From positions 6,141-59,350 of the forward strand of contig NZ_JVEE01000040.1 in the NCBI RefSeq assembly GCF_001073155.1: a DNA stretch of 53,210 nt, in the 5' to 3' direction. This document shows positions 26,416-35,065 of this stretch, piece by piece. Both the position numbers and the translations under genes were made by a program. The first letter of the stretch is position 1, and each line of letters starts with the position of its first letter. Source of the stretch: Streptococcus parasanguinis. GTDB lineage: Bacteria > Bacillota > Bacilli > Lactobacillales > Streptococcaceae. The notes beneath the pieces are model-generated. The model searched no databases and was not told the origin of the DNA. It saw only the letters and a program-made list of their open reading frames with translations.

Positions 26416-27960
26416 ATGTCTGCTAAAGAAGAAGCCTTAAAAAAGGAATTTCATTTTGCCTCTAGTTCAATTGTGGCCCATATTGTCAGAGGTGTTCTGG
26501 TTGGGATCGTTGTGGGCTGCATCGTCTCAAGTTTTCGTTTTTTGATCGAACATATTTTTCATTTTGTTCAAGGCGTTTACAAGGAGATGTCTGGTCAACC
26601 ACTTTATTTACTGGCGATGCTGTTGGGGTATGGGGTGATCGTACTGATTGCTGGCCGACTTATTCGCACCAATCGGGATATCAAAGGATCAGGAATTCCG
26701 CAAGTCGAAGCAGAGCTTAAGGGCCTATTGGCGGTAAGCTGGTGGGATACCTTGTGGAAGAAGTATATTCTAGGTGTCTTGGCCATCGGAAGTGGCTTGA
26801 TGCTTGGTCGTGAAGGTCCTAGTATTCAATTAGGGGCAATGGGTGGAAAAGGAGTGGCCCATCATTTGAAGGTCAGTCCGGTTGAGGAGCGGTCTTTGAT
26901 TGCAAGTGGGGCTGCTGCTGGCCTTGCCGCTGCCTTTAATGCACCTATAGCGGGGCTCTTATTTGTGGTTGAAGAGGTCTACCATCATTTTTCACGCTTC
27001 TTTTGGATTTCAACCTTGGCTGCTAGTTTGACGGCTAATTTTATTTCACTCAATGTCTTTGGTCAAACACCAGTGCTTCATATGCCACAAAATATTCCGC
27101 CACTCCATCTGTCTCAGTACTGGATTTATCTTTTTCTTGGAGTCTTTTTAGGGGCAGCGGGTTATGTCTACGAAATAGTGGTTCTCAATATCGGTCGCCT
27201 GTATCGTTTGCTAGAGAAGATTTTCCGTGTTACTTCACATTATTCCTCTTTATTTGCCTTTGTCTTGATTCTTCCAATCGGCTATTTTCTTCCCCAAATT
27301 CTTGGTGGTGGGAACCAATTGGTCTTGGATTTAGCTCGAGTACCGTATCCAGTGCTGACCATCCTTCTTTATTTTGCGATCCGTTTCATCTGGAGTATGT
27401 TGAGCTATGGTAGTGGCTTACCAGGTGGCATCTTCCTGCCTATACTAGCATTAGGATCACTTTTAGGGGCCATCGTTGGAACCTTCCTCCAAAACATTGG
27501 CTTTATCTCTCAAAATCAGTTACCTCTTTTCATTATTTTAGGTATGAGTGGGTATTTTGGGGCTATTTCAAAAGCGCCTCTGACAGCTATGATCTTAGTA
27601 ACAGAGATGGTCGGTGATATTCGCAGTTTAATGCCCCTAGGCATGGTGACCTTGCTGGCTTATATGATCATGGATCTCTTCCATGGAGCGCCAGTCTATG
27701 AAGCCATGCTCGAGCAATTGTTGCCGGATAAGGCGCAAGAAGAAGGAGAGTTGACTTTAATTGAGATCCCTGTATCAGAAAAGATTGCAGGTAAGCAAGT
27801 TCATGAACTGCACCTCCCTCAAGATATCTTGATCACCACGCAAATGCGAAGCGGTAAGAGCTATACGGTCAATGGCGCGACTCGCTTGTATCTAGGGGAT
27901 AGCATCTTTGTGGTGGTTAAAGAATCCGAAATCGGACGGGTCAAAGATATTCTTTTGTAA
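26416..27960 (+). CDS. ClC family chloride channel/exchanger with TrkA-C domain
   Basis: A 514-residue ClC protein: selectivity motifs GSGIPQVE, the gating-glutamate loop GREGPSIQLG, and YGSGLPGGIFLPILALG. The last 75 residues (IPVSEKIAGKQVHELHLP...) form a TrkA-C-like regulatory domain rather than CBS domains. It would exchange Cl- or F- for protons, helping acid or fluoride tolerance (inference). It follows a TATAAT at about 26374 and stands alone. Confidence 0.92.
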   Translation: MSAKEEALKKEFHFASSSIVAHIVRGVLVGIVVGCIVSSFRFLIEHIFHFVQGVYKEMSGQPLYLLAMLLGYGVIVLIAGRLIRTNRDIKGSGIPQVEAELKGLLAVSWWDTLWKKYILGVLAIGSGLMLGREGPSIQLGAMGGKGVAHHLKVSPVEERSLIASGAAAGLAAAFNAPIAGLLFVVEEVYHHFSRFFWISTLAASLTANFISLNVFGQTPVLHMPQNIPPLHLSQYWIYLFLGVFLGAAGYVYEIVVLNIGRLYRLLEKIFRVTSHYSSLFAFVLILPIGYFLPQILGGGNQLVLDLARVPYPVLTILLYFAIRFIWSMLSYGSGLPGGIFLPILALGSLLGAIVGTFLQNIGFISQNQLPLFIILGMSGYFGAISKAPLTAMILVTEMVGDIRSLMPLGMVTLLAYMIMDLFHGAPVYEAMLEQLLPDKAQEEGELTLIEIPVSEKIAGKQVHELHLPQDILITTQMRSGKSYTVNGATRLYLGDSIFVVVKESEIGRVKDILL

Positions 27961-28010
27961 AAGACAGATTTTTAGAAAAGTTTTTCTATTATTAAATTTT
28001 CAGACAATTA

Positions 28011-28039
28011 TTGAAAAATGAGAAAATATCTGGTAAAAT
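28011..28039 (+). promoter_or_regulatory. Promoter of the efe-tat operon
   Basis: TTGAAA (28011-28016), 17-base spacer, TAAAAT (28034-28039) with an upstream TGG giving an extended -10. The surrounding AT-rich sequence has no clear 19-base Fur box. Confidence 0.7.
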
Positions 28040-28070
28040 AAGTCCAAGAACAAAAGAGGAGAAGTCTTTC

Positions 28071-28943
28071 ATGAAAAAATATAGTCTACTCTTATTGAGT
28101 GTTGCTCTTTTAGCAGGGTGTGCAAATTCTACTAGCAAACAGTCGAGTCAAAAGACGCAAACCAGCTCAACGGTGCACTTGTCAAAGGCTGACCAGAAGA
28201 CCTTGGACAATGCGACAGCTGAATACAAAGACTTTGTTGAAATGCAAATTGACCAATTGCTCAAGGATACAGAAGGATTCCGAGCTACCCTAAAAGACGG
28301 GAATTTGGAAGAAGCCAAAAAGCAATACCCCTTGATCCGTATGGCCTATGAACGTTCCGAACCGATCGCTGAAACTTTCGGAGAATCGGATGTCAAGATC
28401 GACTACCGCTTGGTGGATTATGTGGATGAAAATAAATCAGAAGATGGCTGGTCAGGTTTCCACCGGATTGAGCGTATCCTTTGGGAAAACAATACTACAG
28501 ATGGAACAGACAAATATGCTGACCAACTGGTGAACGATATCAAGGAGTTGAAAGCTAAAATTGCTACAGTAGAAGTTACACCGGATATCATGTTGACTGG
28601 GGCTGTCGATCTGCTCAATGAAGTGGCAACGCAAAAGATTACAGGTGAAGAAGAAGTCTTCTCTCATACAGATCTTTACGACTTCCGTGCAAACATTGAA
28701 GGGGCTGAAAAGATCTTCTCTCTCTTTAAACCTTTGATTGAGAAAAAAGATGCCAAATTGGTTAAAACCTTGGAAGCAGAATTCAAGAATGTTAATGCTT
28801 TATTGGACAAACACATGACAGATGATTCAAACTATAAGTCTTACACAGATTTATCCAAGGAAGATACCAAGGGATTGGCAGAAGCTGTGACCAAACTTGG
28901 TGAACCTTTGTCTCAAATGGGTGTGATTTTAGATGGGAAATAA
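28071..28943 (+). CDS. efeO: Iron-uptake lipoprotein EfeO/EfeM (M75 type)
   Basis: A 290-residue lipoprotein: signal MKKYSLLLLSVALLAGC with lipidated Cys17, a Ser/Thr/Gln-rich spacer, then an imelysin/M75 domain with the metal motif WSGFHRIERILW (HxxE). It has no N-terminal cupredoxin domain, so it is the short EfeM form. It should bind iron at the surface for EfeU. The ATG at 28071 follows AGAGGAGAAG; the longer frame starts at the -35. First gene of efeO-efeB-efeU-tatC-tatA. Confidence 0.92.
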   Translation: MKKYSLLLLSVALLAGCANSTSKQSSQKTQTSSTVHLSKADQKTLDNATAEYKDFVEMQIDQLLKDTEGFRATLKDGNLEEAKKQYPLIRMAYERSEPIAETFGESDVKIDYRLVDYVDENKSEDGWSGFHRIERILWENNTTDGTDKYADQLVNDIKELKAKIATVEVTPDIMLTGAVDLLNEVATQKITGEEEVFSHTDLYDFRANIEGAEKIFSLFKPLIEKKDAKLVKTLEAEFKNVNALLDKHMTDDSNYKSYTDLSKEDTKGLAEAVTKLGEPLSQMGVILDGK

Positions 28944-28948
28944 GAAAC

Positions 28949-30154
28949 ATGGCTGACGAAAAATTTTTAGATAAAAAAATGGACCGTCGTGAATTTCTTA
29001 AAAAAGCAGGTATTGGAGGGGCTGGTCTAGCGCTGGGCCTCTCTGGTGCATCTGCTTTTTTCGCTAATCAAGACAGTTCCAGCAAAAAAGCTTATGATGG
29101 GGATGAAGACGTCTCCTTTTATGGCAAGCACCAAGCAGGGATTACGACACCAATGCAGAAGGCTTGCTACTTGGTTGTATTAGATCTTCATACGACGGAC
29201 AAAAAAGAAGTCATCCAGCTCTTTAAAGACTGGACTGATTATAGTAGTAAATTGGTCGAAGGAGAGTTGGTCAAAAAAGATGGGGCCAATGCCTTCTTGC
29301 CACCAACAGATACAGGTGAAACAGTGGGACTCAACCCCTATCGCTTGAGCCTGACTTTTGGGGTTTCTGCTTCCTTTCTAAAGAAACTGGGCTTGGAGTC
29401 CAAACGTCCGAAACTTTTTCGTGATTTGCCTCCATTTCCAAAGGAGCAGTTGCAGGACAAATACACTGGTGGCGATATCGTCATTCAGGCCTGTGCAGAT
29501 GATGAGCAGGTAGCCTTTCATGCGGTACGAAATCTGATTCGTAAGGGTCGCAATACCATTACCATGAAGTGGAGCAAATCAGGATTTGCAGCTATTGGTG
29601 ACCGAAAAGAAACGCCCCGCAACCTCTTTGGTTTCAAGGATGGAACAGCAAATGTCACGACTGAGAAGGACTTTGATAAGGTCGTCTGGACTGACAGCAA
29701 GGACTGGATGAAGGGTGGTTCCTATATGGCTCTTCGCCTAGTGCAAATGCACTTGGAAACTTGGGATCGAACCAATTTGCAGGAACAGGAAAATACCTTT
29801 GGTCGCTACAAGGAGTCCGGTGCTCCCTTTGGTAAAACCAACGAATTTGATGAAGTAGATTTATCTAAACTACCAGTTGATTCACATGTCCGTTTGGCCA
29901 AAGAAGTCGATCGACCGATTTTACGCCGGTCATATTCCTATTCGGATGGCATCAATGAACAAACCGGGCAATTTGATGCAGGCTTGATCTTTATCGCCTT
30001 TCAAAAGGATCCGAACAGCTTTGTCAAAATCCAAACCAACTTGGGCGCAGTAGACAAAATGAACGAGTATATCACTCATATCGGAAGTGGACTCTTTGCT
30101 TGCTTTGCAGGCGTTGAGAAAGGAGGGTATCTTGGTCAAGCACTCTTTGAATAA
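28949..30154 (+). CDS. efeB: Dyp-type heme peroxidase/deferrochelatase EfeB, Tat substrate
   Basis: A 401-residue Dyp peroxidase with GFKDGTANV (GxxDG motif) that oxidises Fe2+ or releases iron from heme. The N-terminus has a twin-arginine signal, MDRREFLKKAG followed by the hydrophobic stretch GGAGLALGLSGASAF, so it is exported folded with heme. The genes for TatC and TatA are in the same operon. It starts five bases after efeO. Confidence 0.95.
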   Translation: MADEKFLDKKMDRREFLKKAGIGGAGLALGLSGASAFFANQDSSSKKAYDGDEDVSFYGKHQAGITTPMQKACYLVVLDLHTTDKKEVIQLFKDWTDYSSKLVEGELVKKDGANAFLPPTDTGETVGLNPYRLSLTFGVSASFLKKLGLESKRPKLFRDLPPFPKEQLQDKYTGGDIVIQACADDEQVAFHAVRNLIRKGRNTITMKWSKSGFAAIGDRKETPRNLFGFKDGTANVTTEKDFDKVVWTDSKDWMKGGSYMALRLVQMHLETWDRTNLQEQENTFGRYKESGAPFGKTNEFDEVDLSKLPVDSHVRLAKEVDRPILRRSYSYSDGINEQTGQFDAGLIFIAFQKDPNSFVKIQTNLGAVDKMNEYITHIGSGLFACFAGVEKGGYLGQALFE

Positions 30155-31817
30155 ACTCTTGATCCTTTTAGGCCTTCTTGCCTTGTTCTGGACTCATCCA
30201 GTGGCTGCGGAGTCTTATAGCGATCTCTTTATCAAGATCACGGATGCAACAACCGCTGTACAAAATAAGGACCAGAAAAAGGCCAAGGCATTAATCGCTG
30301 AGATTCAGGCTGATTTTGAATCCAAAGATCACCATGATTCCAAGGCAGGGAAAAAAGTTAACCAAGCCCTGGCTATAAAAGGGGAGGTAACCAAAGACGA
30401 TCTTACCAAGATCTCATCAGCCTTGCTGGCTTTTGAAAAAGAGCAAAATCCGGTCGATTTAGAGGCGGAAAAAGACAAACTCGTGAGTCGGCTCGCACCT
30501 TATTTTAAGAACCTACAAGAGGCCATTACAGCTAAGGATCTGGATAAAACCCGTCAAACCTATGCTGATCTCAATAACACCTGGACGCGAAACGAAGCGG
30601 TGGTAAGAGATCACAGCACAGCCTACTATGGCAAAATCGAGACGGCCATTTCGCTCTTGCGCAGTAGTATTGAAACAGAGCCTACTGATTTCACTAACAT
30701 CCAGTCCTCTTATAATGACCTCAAAATTGGGATTGATGCCTTTGTAAAAGGAGAAGCCATTAGCAGTGCCAGTACGGATTTGACGTTGAAAGATGGGATC
30801 AAGCTTTTGGAGAAGGCGCAAAGCCAATTTCAATCCGGCGACGATAAATCTGCTGCAGCGACTATGAAGCAGTTCATCACGATCTGGCCAACCATCGAGG
30901 GAGATGTTAGCACGACCAATCCCAGTCTCTACACGCGCGTAGAGAGCGAATCCCCGGTCATTATGGTCAAGGGGAAAGAAAAGGCCTATCAAGAGAAATT
31001 ACAAGCCTTGATCAAGGACCTGTCTGCGATCGATACGACAGCTTCTTACAACGTCTTTGACGCCATGTTAATTCTTCTGCGTGAAGGAGTAGAAGCTCTT
31101 CTGATCGTCATGGCGCTTGTAACGACCCTTAAAGCCACTAAGATGAGGAAAGGCCTCAAATGGGTTTACGGTGGAGCTATTGCTGGTGTTCTTGCCAGTG
31201 CAGCGATCGCTCTTGTTTTGCAAGTAGCATTTCCAGCCGTTACTTCGGGGTCTAACCGGGAAATCATAGAAGGTGGTGTTGGGATTTTTGCTGTGGTCAT
31301 GATGATCCTCATCGGAATTTGGCTCCACAGCAAGTCCTCTGTCAAACAGTGGAATGCCTTTATGGACCGTCAAATGAAGACCGTAACGGCTACAGGAAGC
31401 TTTGTCTCTATGTTTGCTCTCAGTTTCTTAGCAGTCTTTCGTGAAGGGGCTGAGACCATTCTCTTTTATGTTGGGATCATTCCTCGGATTACAACTGCGA
31501 ATTTCTTACTGGGAATCGGGCTTGCTATAGCCGTTCTCATCATCATTGCAGTGGCTATGACCAAGGCTAGTCAAGCTATCCAACCTCACAGAATCTTTTT
31601 CATTCTGACTTGGTTGATTTACGCCTTGGCCTTCAAGATGCTCGGTGTCAGCATCCACGCCCTGCAGTTGACTAATATCCTATCGAGTCATTTGGTCAAT
31701 GGACTTCCTACCATTGATTGGGCAGGGATCTATCCAAGCTGGGAAGTTCTTCTTCCCCAACTACTCTTTGTGGCCCTGATCGCCCTTATCACGGTGAAAC
31801 AACATGGCAAAGAATAG
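30132..31817 (+). CDS. efeU: FTR1-family ferrous/ferric iron permease EfeU with long extracellular domain
   Basis: The 561-residue product has a signal peptide (about 1-25), a 300-residue helical extracytoplasmic domain, and a seven-helix permease with the two iron motifs LREGVEALLIV and FREGAETILFYVG (RExxE). No ATG is suitable: the start is a TTG at 30132 just after AGGAGGG, within the end of efeB (23-base overlap). EfeU would import the iron handled by EfeO and EfeB. It overlaps tatC at its 3' end. Confidence 0.92.
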   Translation: MVKHSLNKLLILLGLLALFWTHPVAAESYSDLFIKITDATTAVQNKDQKKAKALIAEIQADFESKDHHDSKAGKKVNQALAIKGEVTKDDLTKISSALLAFEKEQNPVDLEAEKDKLVSRLAPYFKNLQEAITAKDLDKTRQTYADLNNTWTRNEAVVRDHSTAYYGKIETAISLLRSSIETEPTDFTNIQSSYNDLKIGIDAFVKGEAISSASTDLTLKDGIKLLEKAQSQFQSGDDKSAAATMKQFITIWPTIEGDVSTTNPSLYTRVESESPVIMVKGKEKAYQEKLQALIKDLSAIDTTASYNVFDAMLILLREGVEALLIVMALVTTLKATKMRKGLKWVYGGAIAGVLASAAIALVLQVAFPAVTSGSNREIIEGGVGIFAVVMMILIGIWLHSKSSVKQWNAFMDRQMKTVTATGSFVSMFALSFLAVFREGAETILFYVGIIPRITTANFLLGIGLAIAVLIIIAVAMTKASQAIQPHRIFFILTWLIYALAFKMLGVSIHALQLTNILSSHLVNGLPTIDWAGIYPSWEVLLPQLLFVALIALITVKQHGKE

Positions 31818-32523
31818 AGCAGATAAAATGACCATTGTTGAACATTTGGTCGAATTTCGAAAACGATTGATCGCAGTGGTCTTGTGTTATATTATCGTCT
31901 TTCTGGTGGCTTTTGTATTTGGTGGAGAACTCTACCAAGCCTTGACTGCTAGCTTCCATCAAAAACTGCTGGTACTGGGACCGAATGATATCCTCTGGAT
32001 CTATGTATCGCTGGCCAATCTCACAGCCTTTAGCCTGACCTTGCCCTTTATTGTCTACCAGATTTGGCAATTTGTAAGGCCGGCTTTGAAGGAGAAGGAG
32101 GCGCGTGCAGTCTTTGCCTACATCCCAGCTAGCTTTATTTGCTTTGTGCTGGGGCTTGCATTTGGTTATTTCTTTGTCAGTCCAGCTATTTTAGAGGTCT
32201 TGATGCGCTTGGGAGAAGGACTGTTTGATACCCAATTGACGGCACAAAATTATTTAACCTTCTTATGGCACACCACCTTGCCTTTAGGGGTCTTGTTCGA
32301 GTTACCAGTTTTGGTTGCTTTTCTGACCTCGATTGGGCTCTTGACACCACAGTTTTTAATAACTTACCGACGTTACGCATACTTTGTCCTGCTGGTCTTA
32401 GCCGTCGTGTTGACGCCAGCGGACTTTATTAGTGACTTGGCCATGACACTCCCTTTGATCCTCTTATTTGAAGTCAGTGTCGCCATCAGTAAAGTCATCT
32501 ATTCAAGAAAAAGGAGAAACTAA
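31804..32523 (+). CDS. tatC: Sec-independent protein translocase TatC
   Basis: A 239-residue, six-helix receptor for twin-arginine signal peptides. The opening EHLVEFRKRLIAV and the segment FVRPALKEKEARAV are characteristic. It overlaps efeU by 14 bases and tatA by one base. Tat is absent from many streptococci; here it appears dedicated to EfeB. A second ATG at 31828 (MTIVEHLVEF) is possible. Confidence 0.95.
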   Translation: MAKNRADKMTIVEHLVEFRKRLIAVVLCYIIVFLVAFVFGGELYQALTASFHQKLLVLGPNDILWIYVSLANLTAFSLTLPFIVYQIWQFVRPALKEKEARAVFAYIPASFICFVLGLAFGYFFVSPAILEVLMRLGEGLFDTQLTAQNYLTFLWHTTLPLGVLFELPVLVAFLTSIGLLTPQFLITYRRYAYFVLLVLAVVLTPADFISDLAMTLPLILLFEVSVAISKVIYSRKRRN

Positions 32524-32720
32524 TGGGAATTTTACGTGATATTGGAGCACCAGGTTTGATCATCATCATCCTGGGCGCCCTCTTGATTTTTGGACCAAAA
32601 CGCCTGCCAGAGTTGGGCCAGTCCATCGGCAAAATGTTTGCTGAATTTAAGACAGCTGTCAACAAAGGCAGTGAAGAAGCCGATCAAGACACCAAAGAAG
32701 CTAAAGAAGAAAAAGAATAA
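32523..32720 (+). CDS. tatA: Tat pathway pore subunit TatA
   Basis: A 65-residue single-span protein: short N-terminus, hydrophobic helix APGLIIIILGALLIFGP, the hinge FGPKRLPELGQSIGK, an amphipathic helix and a charged C-terminal tail. It is the only TatA-type gene present, so the system is a minimal TatA-TatC pair as in Gram-positive bacteria. AAAGGAG precedes the ATG. Confidence 0.94.
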   Translation: MGILRDIGAPGLIIIILGALLIFGPKRLPELGQSIGKMFAEFKTAVNKGSEEADQDTKEAKEEKE

Positions 32721-32742
32721 TCAGACAATTTTCAAAATTCTA

Positions 32743-32771
32743 TTGAGTTCGATTGCATAAAAAGGTATAAT
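32743..32771 (+). promoter_or_regulatory. Strong promoter of the 36-residue peptide gene
   Basis: TTGAGT (32743-32748), 17-base spacer, consensus TATAAT (32766-32771). Confidence 0.8.
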
Positions 32772-32806
32772 AAGAAAAGTACTTGCAATCGACGAAGGAG
32801 GAAACC

Positions 32807-32917
32807 ATGATTATTACGATTTTGTCACTCATTTTCTATTTTACCTATATCGGATTCTTATGCTGGTTGGTCGTAAAAATTGTCGAAAAATTGTTCAATT
32901 TCTTGTTGAACCGTTAA
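32807..32917 (+). CDS. 36-residue hydrophobic membrane peptide
   Basis: The peptide MIITILSLIFYFTYIGF followed by LCWLVVKIVEKLFNFLLNR has a membrane helix over about residues 2-26 and a basic amphipathic end. The gene is complete: consensus promoter, perfect AAGGAGG five bases before ATG, and a hairpin terminator right after the stop. I do not recognise a family. It could be a regulatory small membrane protein for the iron/Tat operon, a type I toxin, or a peptide with its own role. No antisense antitoxin was evident. Confidence 0.65.
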   Translation: MIITILSLIFYFTYIGFLCWLVVKIVEKLFNFLLNR

Positions 32918-32924
32918 TTAAGAA

Positions 32925-32960
32925 ACAATCCATTTCACCCTGTGTGAGTGGATTTTTTGT
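32925..32960 (+). terminator. Terminator of the small peptide gene
   Basis: AATCCATTTCAC (32928-32939) pairs with GTGAGTGGATT (32944-32954), followed by six T residues. Confidence 0.88.
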
Positions 32961-33432
32961 ATCCAATTCAGTTAGAAAGATTAAAACAAAGAGGTTTTAA
33001 CGGTCTCAGATTGAAGATAAAGTCATATAAAAACTTTCCTTAAGTGAGTACGGACGTCAGCGAACTTCTTAGAAGTTCCATGACTAAATCAAGATACAAA
33101 GGACGTCAGCGGACAAAGTCAAAATAGGAATTTAGAAAGCAAGTGAAACAACACAACAAAACCATCGTTTTACTGACTGTTTTGTTTATTGCTATGCTTT
33201 CCATTTCAATGTTTTTATATCTTTCAACTCCTAGTATTTTTTGTTACTAGTGATGGACTATATCGTTTGTTTTTCTTATCTATTTTATAAGAAAGTTAAG
33301 CTTAATAGAAATACAGTAATTACAAGATTCTAATATTTTCTGTTATAGCTTTATGTGGCATGGGTATAAATTGATATAACTTTTATTATCTATGGTATAA
33401 TGAGATAAATTTGGAGTTGTAGAGGTGAGCAT
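32961..33432. other. Intergenic stretch with short repeats, no convincing gene
   Basis: AT-rich. It holds GGACGTCAGCG twice (33052-33062 and 33101-33111), with a perfect hairpin GAACTTCTtAGAAGTTC (33062-33078) between. A 35-codon frame from a GTG (33143-33250) would encode one hydrophobic helix but lacks a good ribosome site. A TATAAT near 33396 probably serves the next gene. Confidence 0.5.
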
Positions 33433-34050
33433 TTGGAAGGACATAGACCTGATTTTAGAGATATTAAATCATTTGAAGAATTTAACAGATACTACTGGTA
33501 TCGAGAAGAGCTTTCACAAATTTGTAAGTACCTTGGATTAGAATACAGATGTACAAAAAAAGAATTAAATCATATTATAGAACAATATTTTAAGGGAAAT
33601 AGAGTAGAAAAATTTTTGAGGAAAAGAAACAAAAATCAAACCGAAATAATAACCCTAAATACATCATTACTTGAATGTGGGTTTTCCTTTAATCAGAAAT
33701 TTCGTGATTATTTTTCAGCTGTAACAGGTGTTAATCCGTTTAAGTTTAATGCTGATATGGCAACTGCTTGGAGAAAAGTAAAATGGGACAACAACATAAA
33801 TTTTACAATCAAAGATATGATTAAAATATACTATGGAGAGTCAGACTACGCCAAGTATGATAATTCAGCTTGCCAATGGAATCAATTTCTAAAAGACTTT
33901 TGTGCAGATGAATTTAGCAATCATTACTCCAACAAGTTAAAAGTTGCGGCTATCCTTTGGAATGAAGTTAGAGATTCAAAAAATAAAAAAATTTATTCAC
34001 GGGGACTTCTAAAAGAATATAGCTACAAAATAGAGGAGTACTGTAAGTAA
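33433..34050 (+). CDS. SAP-domain protein with DUF6434-like C-terminal part
   Basis: A 205-residue protein. Residues 12-62 read as a SAP-type helix-extended-loop-helix module (FEEFNRYYWYREELSQ... CTKKELNHIIEQYF), a DNA- or RNA-binding fold. The second half contains a segment like DUF6434 (TGVNPFKFNADMATAWRK). Function is unknown. The start is a TTG at 33433 after GAGGTGA. It lies alone at the start of a low-GC accessory patch and looks horizontally acquired. Confidence 0.65.
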   Translation: MEGHRPDFRDIKSFEEFNRYYWYREELSQICKYLGLEYRCTKKELNHIIEQYFKGNRVEKFLRKRNKNQTEIITLNTSLLECGFSFNQKFRDYFSAVTGVNPFKFNADMATAWRKVKWDNNINFTIKDMIKIYYGESDYAKYDNSACQWNQFLKDFCADEFSNHYSNKLKVAAILWNEVRDSKNKKIYSRGLLKEYSYKIEEYCK

Positions 34051-34572
34051 ACAATTTCAAGTTTGTCGAACGGAATATAAAGTAATAAAGACGTTAGAAA
34101 TAAAAAATCTATCGTCTTTTTCATGCCTATTTTCAATTTATATTGCTATCAATAAATAGGGAAAACTCGCAAGAGTTGCTAACTAGTATTTCAAACGCCT
34201 CTCACTAATATATACACGACAAAATGCTAATCTTCCTATATCCTATTTTTCGCAACTCTAGTATATCAGATGAACATGTCTTTTGTGTTGCACTTCATTT
34301 TTCAACAGGGCAAATAAAAAGATAGTTGAAAACTATAGAATATTGAAATTACGCTATTTTTAGTCCAACTGAAACTCATACTTTCCAAACCAGACTTAAA
34401 AAAGCTCGTAAAGCATCACAATTTAGTAAAGGTTAATTCGTTACTGGAATTACTTACAAGATCTTAGCACTCTGTTTCTGCAGAGTGCTTTTTTGTTTTA
34501 TAGAATATAAGAAAATAGAATACGGATATGGTATAATGGAGTAACAAGTATTTCATTAGAGGAAGTGGCCAG
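34051..34572. other. Gap with gene remnants and a terminator
   Basis: No intact gene seen. A 22-codon protein-like fragment ending at 34436 (TETHTFQTRLKKARKASQF) has no start and looks like the end of a lost gene. A hairpin AGCACTCTG/CAGAGTGCT (34466-34489) followed by T residues is a terminator. A TATAAT at about 34534 probably drives the next gene. Confidence 0.5.
34463..34496 (+). terminator. Terminator of a lost gene
   Basis: Nine-base stem AGCACTCTG (34466-34474) and CAGAGTGCT (34481-34489) with a six-T run. Confidence 0.85.
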
Positions 34573-34908
34573 ATGAAAATTATAGTTGATCGAGATTCAG
34601 TTTGTGCCGGAGATGATATTTACAACCATGAGATGACATTCGAGGTGCCAGAAAGCCTCACTGTTGCTGAATTCTTTAACTTCGTGCAGAACCATGGCTT
34701 CTTAGCTGCCATTCAAGGAAATGATGTAGCGTGGGGGCTTCAAAATAGCACGGGTAAAATCGGAGAGTATTTTACAAAAACAGGAGAAGTCACGCATTCA
34801 GAAATTAACATTAAAGATAAAATTGATGAAGCTGGTGGCAAACCTAATTTCTATGTACGCTATTATAGTAACCCGGAATGGGCAAGAGAAAACAGTAGTA
34901 GAGGATAA
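34573..34908 (+). CDS. Hypothetical protein, C-terminus probably frameshifted
   Basis: I do not recognise this 111-residue acidic protein. It begins MKIIVDRDSVCAGDD and has no signal or membrane segment. After the stop at 34908, another frame entered around 34880 continues with TVVEDKLEEERVFSPNEFE to a stop at 34963, which looks like the natural C-terminus. One extra base (or two lost) near 34871-34885 would explain it. The small acidic type next to damaged genes is reminiscent of immunity proteins, but nothing proves this. GGAAGTGG precedes the ATG. Confidence 0.55.
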   Translation: MKIIVDRDSVCAGDDIYNHEMTFEVPESLTVAEFFNFVQNHGFLAAIQGNDVAWGLQNSTGKIGEYFTKTGEVTHSEINIKDKIDEAGGKPNFYVRYYSNPEWARENSSRG

Positions 34909-34974
34909 GCTTGAAGAAGAAAGAGTTTTTAGTCCGAATGAATTTGAAAAACAAATTGCTTAGTTAATAGCACT

Positions 34975-35018
34975 CCTTCTACGAGATTATAAAATTCATT
35001 TTACAATCTCGTAGAAGG
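34975..35018. repeat. Long perfect inverted repeat
   Basis: CCTTCTACGAGATT (34975-34988) is the exact reverse complement of AATCTCGTAGAAGG (35005-35018), with a 16-base AT loop that pairs partly. There is no T run, so it is not a normal terminator. It lies at the junction where the ADP-ribosylglycohydrolase gene has lost its 5' part. Confidence 0.8.
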
Positions 35019-35065
35019 GGTCCAGCAACCTGAGGGCGCTATCCTTCAAATTTTTCTCCCAAAAT

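Noticed and set aside
33143..33250. 35-codon hydrophobic frame from a GTG
   Set aside because: No convincing ribosome site or terminator and no family; noted only in the gap description.
34975..35018. Inverted repeat as an intrinsic terminator
   Set aside because: No T run follows on either strand; kept only as a repeat.
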